Source: Anaerotignum sp. (lineage in GTDB: Bacteria; Bacillota; Clostridia; Lachnospirales; Anaerotignaceae). From it: a stretch of DNA of 54,688 nucleotides. The notes under the pieces were generated by a model. It searched no databases and was not told the origin of the DNA. It saw only the letters and a list, made by a program, of their open reading frames with translations. Below, piece by piece: positions 34,138-43,468 of the stretch. Location of the stretch: contig JAHHTU010000013.1 in the NCBI GenBank assembly GCA_020024455.1, positions 1 to 54,688 on the forward strand, written 5' to 3'. How positions within the stretch are numbered: position 1 is the first letter of the stretch; every line of letters starts with the position of its first letter. Made by a program: the position numbers and the translations under genes.

Positions 34138-34809
34138 ATGGCGTTTGCGGGATTTCAGGCAGAAACAATCGACTTTTTGTGGGAATTGCGTATGCGAAAT
34201 GAAAGAGCATTTATGGAAGAAAACAGAGAACGTTACCATCGTGTGTTGAAAGAGCCATTTGATGTGTGTAGTCAGGCATTGTTTGAAACATTTGCAAAAA
34301 AGCACAATATGCAAATGGATTATGCAATTTCCCGTATCAACCGAGATGTACGCTTTTCAAAGGATAAAAGCCCCTATAAGGCAAGAAAATGGGTGGTTGT
34401 GAAAGAAAAGATGACCACAACACCACAATGGAAAATCAGACCGGTGTTTTATTTTGAATTGATGCCGGAAGGGTACGAGTATGGTATGGGGTTTTATGAG
34501 GCAAGCCCTGCGTATATGCGGGCGTTTCGCCAGAAAGTAGATGCCGCCCCTGCGGTGTTTGCACGATTGGTTCAAGATGTGCAAAAGCACAAAGAATTTA
34601 TACTGTATGGAGATAGTTATAAAAGAATTGGTACAACACATACAGAACTTGTGCAAAATTGGTACAAAAGAAAATCACTGGGTTTGACAGCACAAAGGGA
34701 AATTGATGATGTATTGTTTTCTGCGGAATTGGTGGATTTTGTTGTACAAGAATGGGAAAAGTTATTGCCAATGTATATATTTTTACAAAGTATTGTGCCA
34801 AGTGCATGA
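34138..34809 (+). CDS. DUF2461 family protein
   Basis: This 223-residue cytoplasmic protein matches DUF2461/TIGR02453 (FQAETIDFLWELRMRNERAF, NRDVRFSKDKSPYKARKW, FYFELMPEGYEYGMGFY). The function of the family is unknown. I chose ATG 34138 behind AGAGGTG. It converges on mecA. Confidence 0.85.
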   Translation: MAFAGFQAETIDFLWELRMRNERAFMEENRERYHRVLKEPFDVCSQALFETFAKKHNMQMDYAISRINRDVRFSKDKSPYKARKWVVVKEKMTTTPQWKIRPVFYFELMPEGYEYGMGFYEASPAYMRAFRQKVDAAPAVFARLVQDVQKHKEFILYGDSYKRIGTTHTELVQNWYKRKSLGLTAQREIDDVLFSAELVDFVVQEWEKLLPMYIFLQSIVPSA

Positions 34810-34837
34810 AAAAAAGGTGTCCGTAGACACCTTTTTT
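34808..34837. terminator. Bidirectional terminator
   Basis: AAAAAAGGTGTC pairs with GACACCTTTTTT around CGTA, between convergent genes. Confidence 0.93.
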
Positions 34838-34842
34838 ATGGT

Positions 34843-35496
34843 TTATACTCTGCCAAAACTCATCGCCAAGGATTTTATGGCTTTTTCTGCAATCATACAT
34901 TCTCCATGTTCTGCTAAGTAATATTTGGAAAGCAAAGAAGAAATGTGTTTTTCACCATATTCGTCCAGTATGATTTCTAAATCGTCTATGGTTTCATCAG
35001 ATGTGTATGTATTGCCTTGCAATACAAGAAAATAGCGGTGATTGTGTTTGTATAATGCAGAACCGCCGTGGAAGAAATGTTCCAGTCGGATAGAGAGGTC
35101 TATCACATCATCTAAATGTGCAAAAGAGTAAATCAATATATCATCATCTTCTTTGATTTCCGCTTCTTCTTCGGAAAGCGGTTTTTTCTTATATCTGCGA
35201 TTATCTTTTGCTTGTGTAAACAAATTCAAAGCAGATTGCCCTTTTTCTTTGTCCTCCACTTTTGTGACAATAATCATAATACCATCTAAACCAACAGGGA
35301 CAGCCTCTACCATAAGCGGTGCATTTTCCGTTACAAAATCGCATTCTTCCATTGCCTGTTCCATAATTTCTCGAAAGAGCTTTTGTGTTTTTTCACCAGG
35401 GTGAATAAGGTCTTCCAGACGAATGTCACGTTCCACCAAATCGGCTTTTGTCAGTGTGAGTTTTAGTTGTGTGTCGCTAACACGTTCTATTTTCAT
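34843..35496 (-). CDS. mecA: Adaptor protein MecA
   Basis: This 217-residue adaptor brings substrates to the ClpC-ClpP protease. The N-terminal substrate domain (MKIERVSDTQLKLTLTKADL) is joined by a charged linker (KKKPLSEEEAEIKEDDD) to the C-terminal ClpC-binding domain (FAHLDDVIDLSIRL, LYKHNHRYFLVL, AEHGECMIAEKAI). ATG 35496 has GGAAG nine bases upstream; an in-frame TTG at 35502 is less likely. Confidence 0.9.
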   Translation of the reverse strand: MKIERVSDTQLKLTLTKADLVERDIRLEDLIHPGEKTQKLFREIMEQAMEECDFVTENAPLMVEAVPVGLDGIMIIVTKVEDKEKGQSALNLFTQAKDNRRYKKKPLSEEEAEIKEDDDILIYSFAHLDDVIDLSIRLEHFFHGGSALYKHNHRYFLVLQGNTYTSDETIDDLEIILDEYGEKHISSLLSKYYLAEHGECMIAEKAIKSLAMSFGRV

Positions 35497-35567
35497 CTGC
35501 AATCACTTCCTTTTCATGATGCTGTCATATTTTGTGTGATGACAGTAAAATCTTAATCTTATTTATA

Positions 35568-35602
35568 CTATACAATTCAATAGAAATATAGTATAGTATA
35601 AT
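35568..35602. promoter_or_regulatory. Inverted repeat and TATAAT in the mecA divergent region
   Basis: ACTATAC at 35568-35574 and GTATAGT at 35591-35597 are perfect inverted arms 16 bases apart. TATAAT at 35597-35602 faces right. A CTGTCAT/ATGACAG hairpin lies nearer mecA (35522-35545). The pair may be an operator serving both genes. Confidence 0.4.
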
Positions 35603-35706
35603 GAATTGCAAGGCATATGTAAAGAGGATAATGCTGAGAATTCCGACAAAAGACAGAAAAATGATGTTTTCGTTATGGAATTGCAAAAAGGAGATGTAAG
35701 GAAAAT

Positions 35707-37323
35707 ATGAAAAAGAAAATCATAGCCCCCCTATTGACATTGTTGGTATGGGCGGGTATGTATTATTACTATTTGCCACCAATGAATATCCACAGCAATG
35801 AGTGTTGGATGTTTTTGGTTGCAATGGTGGTTGTAGCATTGGTTATCAACTTTTGGACGATTGCAAAGACACTGTTTCACAGTCGCCGTATGGAAAATGA
35901 AGTCACATATCCATCGAAATGGAAAAAAATTCTGTTTTATATCCCTGTGGGGCTGTTGCTGATTTATGGGGTTGGGGTATTGTTGTCCTCCCCGATTTTG
36001 CGTGCATCTGCGTACAACAAGCTGTTGACGGTGCAAACGGGCGATTTTGCAGAGGATATTCATGAAGTCAATTACAGCCAAATCCCGATATTGGACAGTG
36101 ATTCTGCGGCAAGATTGGCAGAGCGTGAAATGGGTAGTATGGTGGATATGGTTTCACAATATGAAGTCAGTGAGTATTACAATCAAATCAATTTGAATGC
36201 AAAACCTGTGCGTGTGACACCGTTGCGTTACGGTGATGTGGTCAAATGGCTGACAAACAGAAATACAGGTATTCCTGCCTATATGAATATTGATATGACC
36301 ACACAAGATGTGGATTTGGTAAAATTAAAAGAGGGAGAAGGCATCAAATATTCTCCGTTTGAACATTTTGGCAGAAATCTCAACCGTTATGTGCGTTTTC
36401 GTTATCCAACAGAAATGATTCGTACAAAGAATTTTGAAGTTGATGACAACGGTACACCTTACTGGGTTTGTGCTGTGGAAGAAAAAACAATCGGTTTGTT
36501 TGGTGGTACAGACATCAAAGGGGTTATTTTGGTGAATGCAGTGACAGGCGAGCATCAGTATTATGACGTCAAAGATGTACCACAGTGGGTGGACAAAGTA
36601 TATGATGCCAACTTGTTGGTGGAACAGTATAATTATTATGGTACTTTGAAAAATGGCTGGTTGAACAGCGTTTTGGGGCAAAAAGGCTGTTTGCAAAGCA
36701 CAGAAGGCTATAATTACATCGCTTTGGACGATGACGTTTGGGTGTATACCGGCGTGACTTCCATTGGTGGTGATGAGTCAAATGTGGGTTTTGTATTGAT
36801 GAACTCCCGTACAAAAGAAACCAACTACTATCAAATTTCCGGTGCAAAAGAAATTTCCGCAATGGCATCTGCGGAGGGGGAAGTGCAACACTTGGGCTAT
36901 AAAGCAACATTCCCGATTTTATTGAATATTGCAGATGAGCCGACGTATTTCCTGTCTTTGAAAGATGCTGCCGGTTTGGTAAAAAAATATGCAATGGTCA
37001 ATATTGAAAAATATCATATTGTTGCCATTGGGGACAGCGTCGCAGCCTGCGAAAAAGTATATCGCAATTTGATGGCAAACAATGGCATTGATACAACACC
37101 GTCGGGTGGCGGTATGTTTGCAGAGGGTACTATCACCCTGAAACAGGATATTGTTTCGGAAGGAAACACATATTATTATCTCATGCTCTCCGGCAGAGAG
37201 GAACTGTTTGAAGTGGAAGCAAAAGACCATTTGGATATTTTGAAAAAACAAGTGGGTGATTCTGTGAAATTGGAATATATGGAAGCATCAAATGGGGTGC
37301 TGACTGTAACATCTATACAATAA
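35707..37323 (+). CDS. Unrecognised membrane protein with large extracytoplasmic domain
   Basis: I do not recognise this 538-residue protein. Three hydrophobic helices are visible (about 5-20, 34-55 and 76-97), with basic segments between the second and third. About 440 residues without a helix follow, rich in aromatic residues and beta-like turns (YYNQINLNAKP, NTGIPAYMNIDM, GVILVNAVTGEHQYYDV, TKETNYYQISGAKEIS). The last 60 residues look like a small separate beta domain. By the positive-inside rule the large part faces outside. AAAAGGAG stands upstream of ATG 35707, with the purine run GTAAGGAAAAT between. It is monocistronic. Confidence 0.75.
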   Translation: MKKKIIAPLLTLLVWAGMYYYYLPPMNIHSNECWMFLVAMVVVALVINFWTIAKTLFHSRRMENEVTYPSKWKKILFYIPVGLLLIYGVGVLLSSPILRASAYNKLLTVQTGDFAEDIHEVNYSQIPILDSDSAARLAEREMGSMVDMVSQYEVSEYYNQINLNAKPVRVTPLRYGDVVKWLTNRNTGIPAYMNIDMTTQDVDLVKLKEGEGIKYSPFEHFGRNLNRYVRFRYPTEMIRTKNFEVDDNGTPYWVCAVEEKTIGLFGGTDIKGVILVNAVTGEHQYYDVKDVPQWVDKVYDANLLVEQYNYYGTLKNGWLNSVLGQKGCLQSTEGYNYIALDDDVWVYTGVTSIGGDESNVGFVLMNSRTKETNYYQISGAKEISAMASAEGEVQHLGYKATFPILLNIADEPTYFLSLKDAAGLVKKYAMVNIEKYHIVAIGDSVAACEKVYRNLMANNGIDTTPSGGGMFAEGTITLKQDIVSEGNTYYYLMLSGREELFEVEAKDHLDILKKQVGDSVKLEYMEASNGVLTVTSIQ

Positions 37324-37334
37324 ATGGAACGAAA

Positions 37335-37382
37335 AGAGGAGAATTTTTTGGCAGCAAAGAGTTCTCCTCTCTATTGTTTTTT
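37335..37382 (+). terminator. Terminator
   Basis: AGAGGAGAA pairs with TTCTCCTCT over an 18-base loop, then ATTGTTTTTT. Confidence 0.75.
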
Positions 37383-37480
37383 ATGGAGATATACCAATAA
37401 AACAGCAAGTCTTTTGGTAACTTATGGTAAATAATTTCGAAAGAAATCCTTAAAAATCATTGAAAAAATGCTGCTTTTGT

Positions 37481-37509
37481 TGACAGGGTAATGGGAAAAC
37501 AGTAAAATG
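37481..37509 (+). promoter_or_regulatory. Promoter of the LysM protein and rho
   Basis: TTGACA at 37481-37486, 17 bases, TAAAAT at 37504-37509. The rest of the 273-base gap shows nothing else I can name. Confidence 0.65.
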
Positions 37510-37596
37510 TATAAAGTATAAATCGCAGTAATTTGTTTGTGTATGATAAAATGAGGAAAAAACAGACGATTGTGTCTTTGGAGGTCAGTAAAAATT

Positions 37597-38715
37597 ATGG
37601 AACAAAAACAAAAGCGTGCCAAAGCGGCAAAAACGCAAAAAAAACAACCGGAACAATATGCAGAATTATATAATGATTTGCCACAAGAAGTGCAAAATAT
37701 TTTGATGGATACCCACCCATTCAAAGAAAAAAATGAGCCAAAAGAAAAAAATAAGCCACAAACCAAACAACAGACCAGACGTCCGCAAAGAGAAGATGTG
37801 GAAGAAGTCAGAGAAGCAAGAATGCAACAGGTTGGCTCTGAATTGAATGAAATGAAAAAAGCACCACAACAAGAAGGTGCTCCCACAAAATATGCATCTC
37901 GTCGCACACAAAGTGCACAAAAACGCAGACAGGAAGCAGAACAAAGAAAACAGGAAGAAGCAGAATTTGAAGAAATACAATTTGTGAGCATGGTTCCTGC
38001 AAGAAAGAAAGCAAATAGAAACCCAAATCAAACAACAAATGCACAAGACGATACAAACAAAGAAATGGTATCACAAAATACATTGATGAGAAGATGGAGA
38101 AAACAACCGGAAGAAAGTCCGTTTCCAGAGTGGCAAAATGATACCCTGCATACCAGATATGAAACATTGGATTTTGCAGAAAGAGAAAAACAGGAACACT
38201 TGGACAGTTTGTATGAAAATGAGTATGAAGATGATGGATTCCATCTGGGCAAAAGCAAAGTGCCTATCATCATTGCGGGCATTGGCTTGTTATTGTTGAT
38301 ATTTTTGATATTCAAAACTGTGACATTGAGCAGCCGTTTGCATGAAGCAGAAATACAAATGAAAGAAGTAGATAGCTTAAAACAGCGTTATGAACAAGTG
38401 CAACTGGAAAAAATGCAGTTAGAGGAAGAATTGCAGGGATTGCAAAATCCAGATGGACAAAAAACAAAAAATGCAGACAAACAAGACAAAACAGAGAAAA
38501 AAGAAGATACAAAGAAACCAGAAGAGAAAAAAGAAACACAAACCAGTGGGGCAAATACAGAAAATTATACGGTATTAGATGGAGAAACCCCTTGGGATAT
38601 TGCGAAAAAAGTGTATGGTAATGGTGCACAATATCAAAAGATATTAGATGCAAATGGTTTGAAAGAGGGAGACCCAATCAGACCGGGTGATGTGCTAAAA
38701 GTTCCAAAAAGTTGA
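37597..38715 (+). CDS. Bitopic membrane protein with C-terminal LysM domain
   Basis: The 372-residue protein has a long, very charged and probably disordered cytoplasmic part (about 1-225). One membrane helix follows (KVPIIIAGIGLLLLIFLIF), then a coiled coil (LHEAEIQMKEVDSLKQRYEQ), a Lys/Glu/Thr linker, and a LysM domain at the end (YTVLDGETPWDIAKKVYG, ILDANGLKEGD, VLKVPKS). LysM binds peptidoglycan, so the protein links the cytoplasm to the wall. ATG 37597 follows GGAGG. rho starts 52 bases later without a terminator between. Confidence 0.85.
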   Translation: MEQKQKRAKAAKTQKKQPEQYAELYNDLPQEVQNILMDTHPFKEKNEPKEKNKPQTKQQTRRPQREDVEEVREARMQQVGSELNEMKKAPQQEGAPTKYASRRTQSAQKRRQEAEQRKQEEAEFEEIQFVSMVPARKKANRNPNQTTNAQDDTNKEMVSQNTLMRRWRKQPEESPFPEWQNDTLHTRYETLDFAEREKQEHLDSLYENEYEDDGFHLGKSKVPIIIAGIGLLLLIFLIFKTVTLSSRLHEAEIQMKEVDSLKQRYEQVQLEKMQLEEELQGLQNPDGQKTKNADKQDKTEKKEDTKKPEEKKETQTSGANTENYTVLDGETPWDIAKKVYGNGAQYQKILDANGLKEGDPIRPGDVLKVPKS

Positions 38716-38767
38716 TAGAAACAGCGAAACAGCAAAACCCAATCAGATTAAAGGAGAAAGGAAAAAT

Positions 38768-40165
38768 ATGGAGAGAGATCAACTGCAAAAAAAAACACTG
38801 GCAGAATTGAGACAAATGGCAAAAGATATGGGGCTAGGGGCGGTTTCAACTTTGAAAAAGGGAGAATTGATTGAACAAATGCTGCAACAAACAGAACAAA
38901 AACAATCTGTTGTCAAACATATCGCAGCATATGGATTTTCGCTGAAAGAAGATGGGGAACAATCGGTACAGGAAATGAAAAAAACAGAAACAAGAGAACG
39001 TATGTCACAAGAAGCTTTGGAAAACGGAGAACAAGGCGAAGGGATATTGGAAGTCATGCCGGACGGCTTTGGTTTTTTGAGAACGGAGAACTTTTTGCCG
39101 GGGACGGGAGATATCTATGTTTCCCCTTCTCAAATCAGAAGATTTCGTCTGAAAACAGGAGATGCCATTAAAGGCAGTATCCGTCCTGCCAGAGAGGGGG
39201 AAAAATTTGGGGCATTGTTGTTTGTCAAAAGTGTAAACTGCGACAGACCGGATATTGCCACACAACGTCCGAACTTTGAGGACTTAACACCCATTTATCC
39301 GGAAGAACGATTACAGTTGGAAACAACAAAAGAGGCATTGTCCGGTCGTATTGTGGATTTGATTTCGCCCATTGGCAAAGGGCAAAGAGGTATGATTGTT
39401 GCACCGCCGAAGGTGGGCAAAACCATATTGTTGACACAGATTGCAAATGCAATCACACAAAATCACAAAGATGTGCATTTGATTGTACTGCTCATTGATG
39501 AGCGTCCGGAAGAAGTGACAGACATTCAACGTTCCATAGAGGGGAAAAATGTTGAAATTGTATATTCCACATTTGACCAACAGCCGGAACATCACAAACG
39601 TGTGACGGAAATGGTTTTGGAACGTGCGAAACGTATGGTGGAACAAAACAAAGATTTGGTGATATTGCTCGATAGTATCACACGTTTGGCAAGAGCATAC
39701 AATTTGACCATTCCGCCAAGCGGCAGAACATTGTCAGGGGGACTTGACCCTGCGGCATTGTATATGCCAAAACGCTTTTTCGGTGCTGCCAGAAATATTG
39801 AAAATGGTGGCAGTTTAACCATTTTGGCAACGGCATTGGTAGATACCGGCAGCAAAATGGACGAAGTGGTATTTGAGGAATTTAAAGGCACAGGAAATAT
39901 GGAATTGGTGCTTGACCGCAAACTGGCAGAGCGTCGTATTTTCCCTGCTGTGGATATTATCAAATCCGGTACAAGACGGGAGGACAAATTGTTGAGCGAT
40001 GCAGAAATGGAATGTAATTATATTTTAAGACGTATGGCAAGCAATTTGACCAGTATGGAAATGACGGAAGGATTTTATGATTTGATGCGTAACACAGAAA
40101 ACAATGCGGAATTTGTGGAACGGTTGCCCATTTTGGAAAAACACCTTGCTTTTTCCGAAAAATAA
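38768..40165 (+). CDS. rho: Transcription termination factor Rho
   Basis: This 465-residue RNA-dependent ATPase ends transcription at C-rich untranslated RNA. The Rho N domain (TLAELRQMAKDMGLGAVSTL), cold-shock-like RNA-binding domain (EVMPDGFGFLRTENFLPG), Walker A PPKVGKT (about 213-219), LIDERPEEVTD and the R-loop region are all present. ATG 38768 follows AAAGGAG. Confidence 0.96.
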   Translation: MERDQLQKKTLAELRQMAKDMGLGAVSTLKKGELIEQMLQQTEQKQSVVKHIAAYGFSLKEDGEQSVQEMKKTETRERMSQEALENGEQGEGILEVMPDGFGFLRTENFLPGTGDIYVSPSQIRRFRLKTGDAIKGSIRPAREGEKFGALLFVKSVNCDRPDIATQRPNFEDLTPIYPEERLQLETTKEALSGRIVDLISPIGKGQRGMIVAPPKVGKTILLTQIANAITQNHKDVHLIVLLIDERPEEVTDIQRSIEGKNVEIVYSTFDQQPEHHKRVTEMVLERAKRMVEQNKDLVILLDSITRLARAYNLTIPPSGRTLSGGLDPAALYMPKRFFGAARNIENGGSLTILATALVDTGSKMDEVVFEEFKGTGNMELVLDRKLAERRIFPAVDIIKSGTRREDKLLSDAEMECNYILRRMASNLTSMEMTEGFYDLMRNTENNAEFVERLPILEKHLAFSEK

Positions 40166-40194
40166 AAATCGTATGCCAATGTTGGAAAAAAATA

Positions 40195-40223
40195 TTGCAA
40201 TATTTTGCAACATATGATACAAT
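40195..40223 (+). promoter_or_regulatory. Promoter of rpmE
   Basis: TTGCAA at 40195-40200, 17 bases, TACAAT at 40218-40223. Confidence 0.55.
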
Positions 40224-40226
40224 ACC

Positions 40227-40264
40227 AACGTTGTCTATAAATAATTTCGGATTATTGATCAACG
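40227..40264 (+). ncRNA. Possible L31 ribosomal-protein leader
   Basis: CGTTG at 40229-40233 pairs with CAACG at 40260-40264, enclosing AATAAT/ATTATT around the loop TTCGG. It lies between the promoter and the rpmE ribosome binding site. L31 leaders are known in Firmicutes, but I could not compare this with the model. Confidence 0.45.
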
Positions 40265-40288
40265 AAACGAGAGAATGAGGTGAAAAAA

Positions 40289-40492
40289 ATGAGAGAAGGA
40301 ATCCATCCCGATTACAAACAGGTGACAGTAAAATGCAACTGCGGTAACGAATTTGTAACAGGTTCTACAAAAGACGAAATCAGAGTCGAAGTATGTTCCA
40401 AATGTCACCCTTTCTACACAGGTAGCCAAAAACTTCTGCTGGAAGCCGGCGGTCGTGTGGAAAAATTCAACAAAAAATACGGCAGAAAATAA
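40289..40492 (+). CDS. rpmE: Ribosomal protein L31 (zinc form)
   Basis: This 67-residue large-subunit protein has zinc ligands C16, C18, C36 and C39 (KCNCG and CSKCHP), the C+ type that also stores zinc. It starts at ATG 40289 behind GAGGTG. It follows rho, as in many Firmicutes. Confidence 0.96.
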   Translation: MREGIHPDYKQVTVKCNCGNEFVTGSTKDEIRVEVCSKCHPFYTGSQKLLLEAGGRVEKFNKKYGRK

Positions 40493-40506
40493 TTTTGAAA
40501 CAAGCG

Positions 40507-40538
40507 AAAGGGTTGGGCAGTGTGTCCACCCTTTTTTT
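40507..40538 (+). terminator. Terminator after rpmE
   Basis: AAAGGGTTGG pairs with CCACCCTTT, followed by T. The DUF1385 gene begins 65 bases on. Confidence 0.75.
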
Positions 40539-40603
40539 CGCAATTTGAAAAAAATTTTCGTTCAAGTTGGGAAAAAAAGGGGACTGGGGAAGGAGGAATT
40601 CGC

Positions 40604-41518
40604 ATGAAAAGAACCAACATTGGTGGACAGGCTGTTGTGGAAGGTGTGATGATGCGTGGCAAAAAAATATACGCCATGGCGGTCAGAAATCCACAAGGCG
40701 GTATTACCATAGAGAAAAAAGAGTGGGGCGGTTTGACCACAAAATCAAAACTGTTCAAATTACCGATATTCAGAGGTGTTGCTGCATTTGTAGACTCTTT
40801 GGTGACGGGTACAAAAATACTGATGCGTTCGGCTGAAATTGCCGGAGAAGATTGGGTAGAAGAAGCACAATCGAGCAGGTTTGAAAAATGGATACAAGAT
40901 AAATTGGGTGATAAAATCAATGATATCCTGATTTATTGCAGTGTTGGAATGTCTTTGATTTTGGGTATGTTATTGTTTTTCCTGTTGCCGGTATGGTTGG
41001 GCAATTTTTTCAAAACCGTTGTGCCTGTGTGGGCGTTGGGGGTGATTGAAGGGCTGATACGCATTGCTATCTTTTTGTTGTATTTGTTTGCCATTTCCCG
41101 CATGAAAGAAATCCATCGTGTATTTCAGTATCATGGTGCGGAACATAAAACCATCAACTGTTTTGAAAGCGAAAAAGAATTGACCGTAGAAAATGTGATG
41201 CCTTGCACAAGACTGCATAAACGTTGTGGCACGAGCTTTTTGCTGTTTGTCATGATTATCAGTATGGTGGTGTTTTTCTTTGTGCGTACAGACAGTATGG
41301 TGCTGCGTTTGATTACAAGAATTGTGCTGGTGCCTGTGATTGCGGGTATTTCCTATGAAGTCATTCGTTGGGCAGGCAACTCGGAAAGCAAATTGGTTGC
41401 TGCCATCAGTTACCCCGGTTTGTGTTTGCAAAAAATTACAACCGCAGAACCAGATGCAAAACAGATTGAAACAGCAATCGCAGCAATGAAAGGAGTTCTG
41501 GAAGATGAACCGGAATAA
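40604..41518 (+). CDS. DUF1385 family membrane protein (YqhQ-like)
   Basis: This 304-residue protein matches DUF1385 (NIGGQAVVEGVMMRGKKIYAM, FRGVAAFVDSLVTGTK, FQYHGAEHKTINCFE, CTRLHKRCGTSFLL). Two pairs of membrane helices flank the HGAEHK motif, a conserved His/Glu cluster that suggests metal binding. The function is unknown. ATG 40604 follows AAGGAGGA. The end overlaps prmC by 14 bases, so they are co-translated. Confidence 0.88.
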   Translation: MKRTNIGGQAVVEGVMMRGKKIYAMAVRNPQGGITIEKKEWGGLTTKSKLFKLPIFRGVAAFVDSLVTGTKILMRSAEIAGEDWVEEAQSSRFEKWIQDKLGDKINDILIYCSVGMSLILGMLLFFLLPVWLGNFFKTVVPVWALGVIEGLIRIAIFLLYLFAISRMKEIHRVFQYHGAEHKTINCFESEKELTVENVMPCTRLHKRCGTSFLLFVMIISMVVFFFVRTDSMVLRLITRIVLVPVIAGISYEVIRWAGNSESKLVAAISYPGLCLQKITTAEPDAKQIETAIAAMKGVLEDEPE

Positions 41519-42362
41519 AACAGTTTCAGAATGGTTGCAAATGGGCAGAACACAGCTTGCAAATGTCGGCAAGACACCAAAAGATGCCGATTTGCTTTTG
41601 ATGTATAGTACAGGATTGACAAAAATACAGTTGTTGACAGAAGGTCAGCAAATCGTGACGACAGAAGCGGCGGAGCAATACGCCGCTTTTCTGAATGAAA
41701 GAGCACATGGCAGACCATTGCAATATATATTGGGAGAATGGGAATTTATGGGATTGCCTTTTGCTGTGGGAGAGGGCGTACTCATTCCAAGAGCCGATAC
41801 GGAAGTTTTGGTGGAAACCATACTCCAAAAGCAAAATACAGAACAATTCCGAAAAGGATTGGATATTGGGACAGGGACAGGCTGTATTCCCATTTGTTTG
41901 GATAAATTGGGGCATATGCATATGACAGCTGTGGATATCAGCACGAAGGCATTGGCATATGCAAACCAAAACAATATAAAAAATCAAACCTGTGTGACAT
42001 TTTTGCAAAGTGACTTGTTTGCAAACATTCCCGTCACAGAAAAAGGTACATTTGATTTTATTGTTTCCAATCCACCGTATATCCCAAAAAAAGAAATTGC
42101 AACACTGATGACGGAAGTCAAGGATTTTGAACCGACAAACGCCCTAGATGGCGGGATAGACGGTTTGGATTTTTACCGTACTATCATTCAGACAGGCAAA
42201 GACTGGCTCAAAGAGAATGGCTGGTTCTTTTTTGAAATCGGATACAACCAAAGAGAGGACTTGTTTGCATTGTTAAAGGCGGCAGGATTTGGCTGTTTGG
42301 CGTGCAAACAGGATTTTGCGGGATTGGATAGAGTAATTTGTGGAAAAAAGAACGGGAGATAA
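41505..42362 (+). CDS. prmC: Release factor glutamine methyltransferase
   Basis: This 285-residue SAM-dependent enzyme methylates the GGQ glutamine of peptide-chain release factors. It has RPLQYILGEWEFMG, VLIPRADTEVLVE, the SAM site LDIGTGTGCIPICL and the catalytic NPPY in VSNPPYIP (about 187-194). It lies three bases before its substrate gene prfA. Confidence 0.95.
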   Translation: MNRNKTVSEWLQMGRTQLANVGKTPKDADLLLMYSTGLTKIQLLTEGQQIVTTEAAEQYAAFLNERAHGRPLQYILGEWEFMGLPFAVGEGVLIPRADTEVLVETILQKQNTEQFRKGLDIGTGTGCIPICLDKLGHMHMTAVDISTKALAYANQNNIKNQTCVTFLQSDLFANIPVTEKGTFDFIVSNPPYIPKKEIATLMTEVKDFEPTNALDGGIDGLDFYRTIIQTGKDWLKENGWFFFEIGYNQREDLFALLKAAGFGCLACKQDFAGLDRVICGKKNGR

Positions 42363-42365
42363 TAT

Positions 42366-43439
42366 ATGTTTGATAAATTGGCAGAAATAGAAGAAAAGCA
42401 TATGCATTTGGCTGACCAAATCAATGACCCTGAAATCATTGCAAACCAAAGTCAATGGCAGAAGTTGATGAAAGAATACAGTGATATGACACCGATTGTG
42501 GAAACATATCAGCAATACAAAAAAACAAAAGATGCCATTGCGGAAGGATTGGAATTATTGGGTGAAAAATTGGACGATGCATTCCGAGAATTGGTAAAAG
42601 AAGAATTGGCAGAAAATAAAAGCCGTTTGGAAGTGTTGCAAAAAGAAATGACAATATTGCTCATTCCGAAAGACCCCAATGATGAGAAAAACGTGATTGT
42701 GGAAATCAGAGGCGGTGCAGGTGGTGACGAGGCGGCATTGTTTGCAGGGGATTTGTTCCGTATGTATGCAAGATATGCCGAACGCAGAAAATGGAAAGTG
42801 GAATTGATGAATGCAAGCGAAAGTGATTTGGGTGGCTACAAAGAAGTTTCCTTTATGATTACGGGACAAGGTGCGTATTCCCGTTTGAAATACGAAAGCG
42901 GTGTCCATCGTGTGCAAAGAATACCCACAACAGAAAGCGGCGGCAGAATTCATACGTCCACAGTAACCGTTGCGGTATTGCCGGAGGCGGAAGAAGTCGA
43001 TGTGCATATTGATATGAATGATGTGCGTGTCGATGTGTTCCGTGCATCAGGTAACGGCGGGCAGTGTGTCAATACAACCGATTCTGCGGTGCGTATGACA
43101 CATATGCCGACGGGGATTGTGGTTTCTTGTCAGAATGAAAAATCACAGCTCAAAAACAAAGAGCAGGCGTTGAAAGTACTGTATGCCCGTGTGTATGAGA
43201 AAGAAAGACAGGCACATGATGCGGCAATTTCCGCAGACAGACGTTCCCAAGTCGGTACGGGTGACAGAAGTGAGCGTATCCGCACATATAATTTCCCGCA
43301 AGGGCGTGTCACAGACCATCGTGTGGGATTGACGCTGCACAAAATCAATGCGATATTAGATGGAGAATTAGACGATATTATGGATACGCTGATTACCACA
43401 GACCGTATGGAAAAGTTGAAAGAAAATCAATCGGAATAA
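42366..43439 (+). CDS. prfA: Peptide chain release factor 1
   Basis: This 357-residue factor ends translation at UAA and UAG. The stop-codon recognition region (HRVQRIPTTESGGRIHTS) and the catalytic GGQ in ASGNGGQCVNTTDSAVR (about residue 230) are intact. ATG 42366 comes directly after the prmC stop. Confidence 0.96.
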   Translation: MFDKLAEIEEKHMHLADQINDPEIIANQSQWQKLMKEYSDMTPIVETYQQYKKTKDAIAEGLELLGEKLDDAFRELVKEELAENKSRLEVLQKEMTILLIPKDPNDEKNVIVEIRGGAGGDEAALFAGDLFRMYARYAERRKWKVELMNASESDLGGYKEVSFMITGQGAYSRLKYESGVHRVQRIPTTESGGRIHTSTVTVAVLPEAEEVDVHIDMNDVRVDVFRASGNGGQCVNTTDSAVRMTHMPTGIVVSCQNEKSQLKNKEQALKVLYARVYEKERQAHDAAISADRRSQVGTGDRSERIRTYNFPQGRVTDHRVGLTLHKINAILDGELDDIMDTLITTDRMEKLKENQSE

Positions 43440-43468
43440 TGGCATAAAAAAGAAATCAGGTGGAACAG

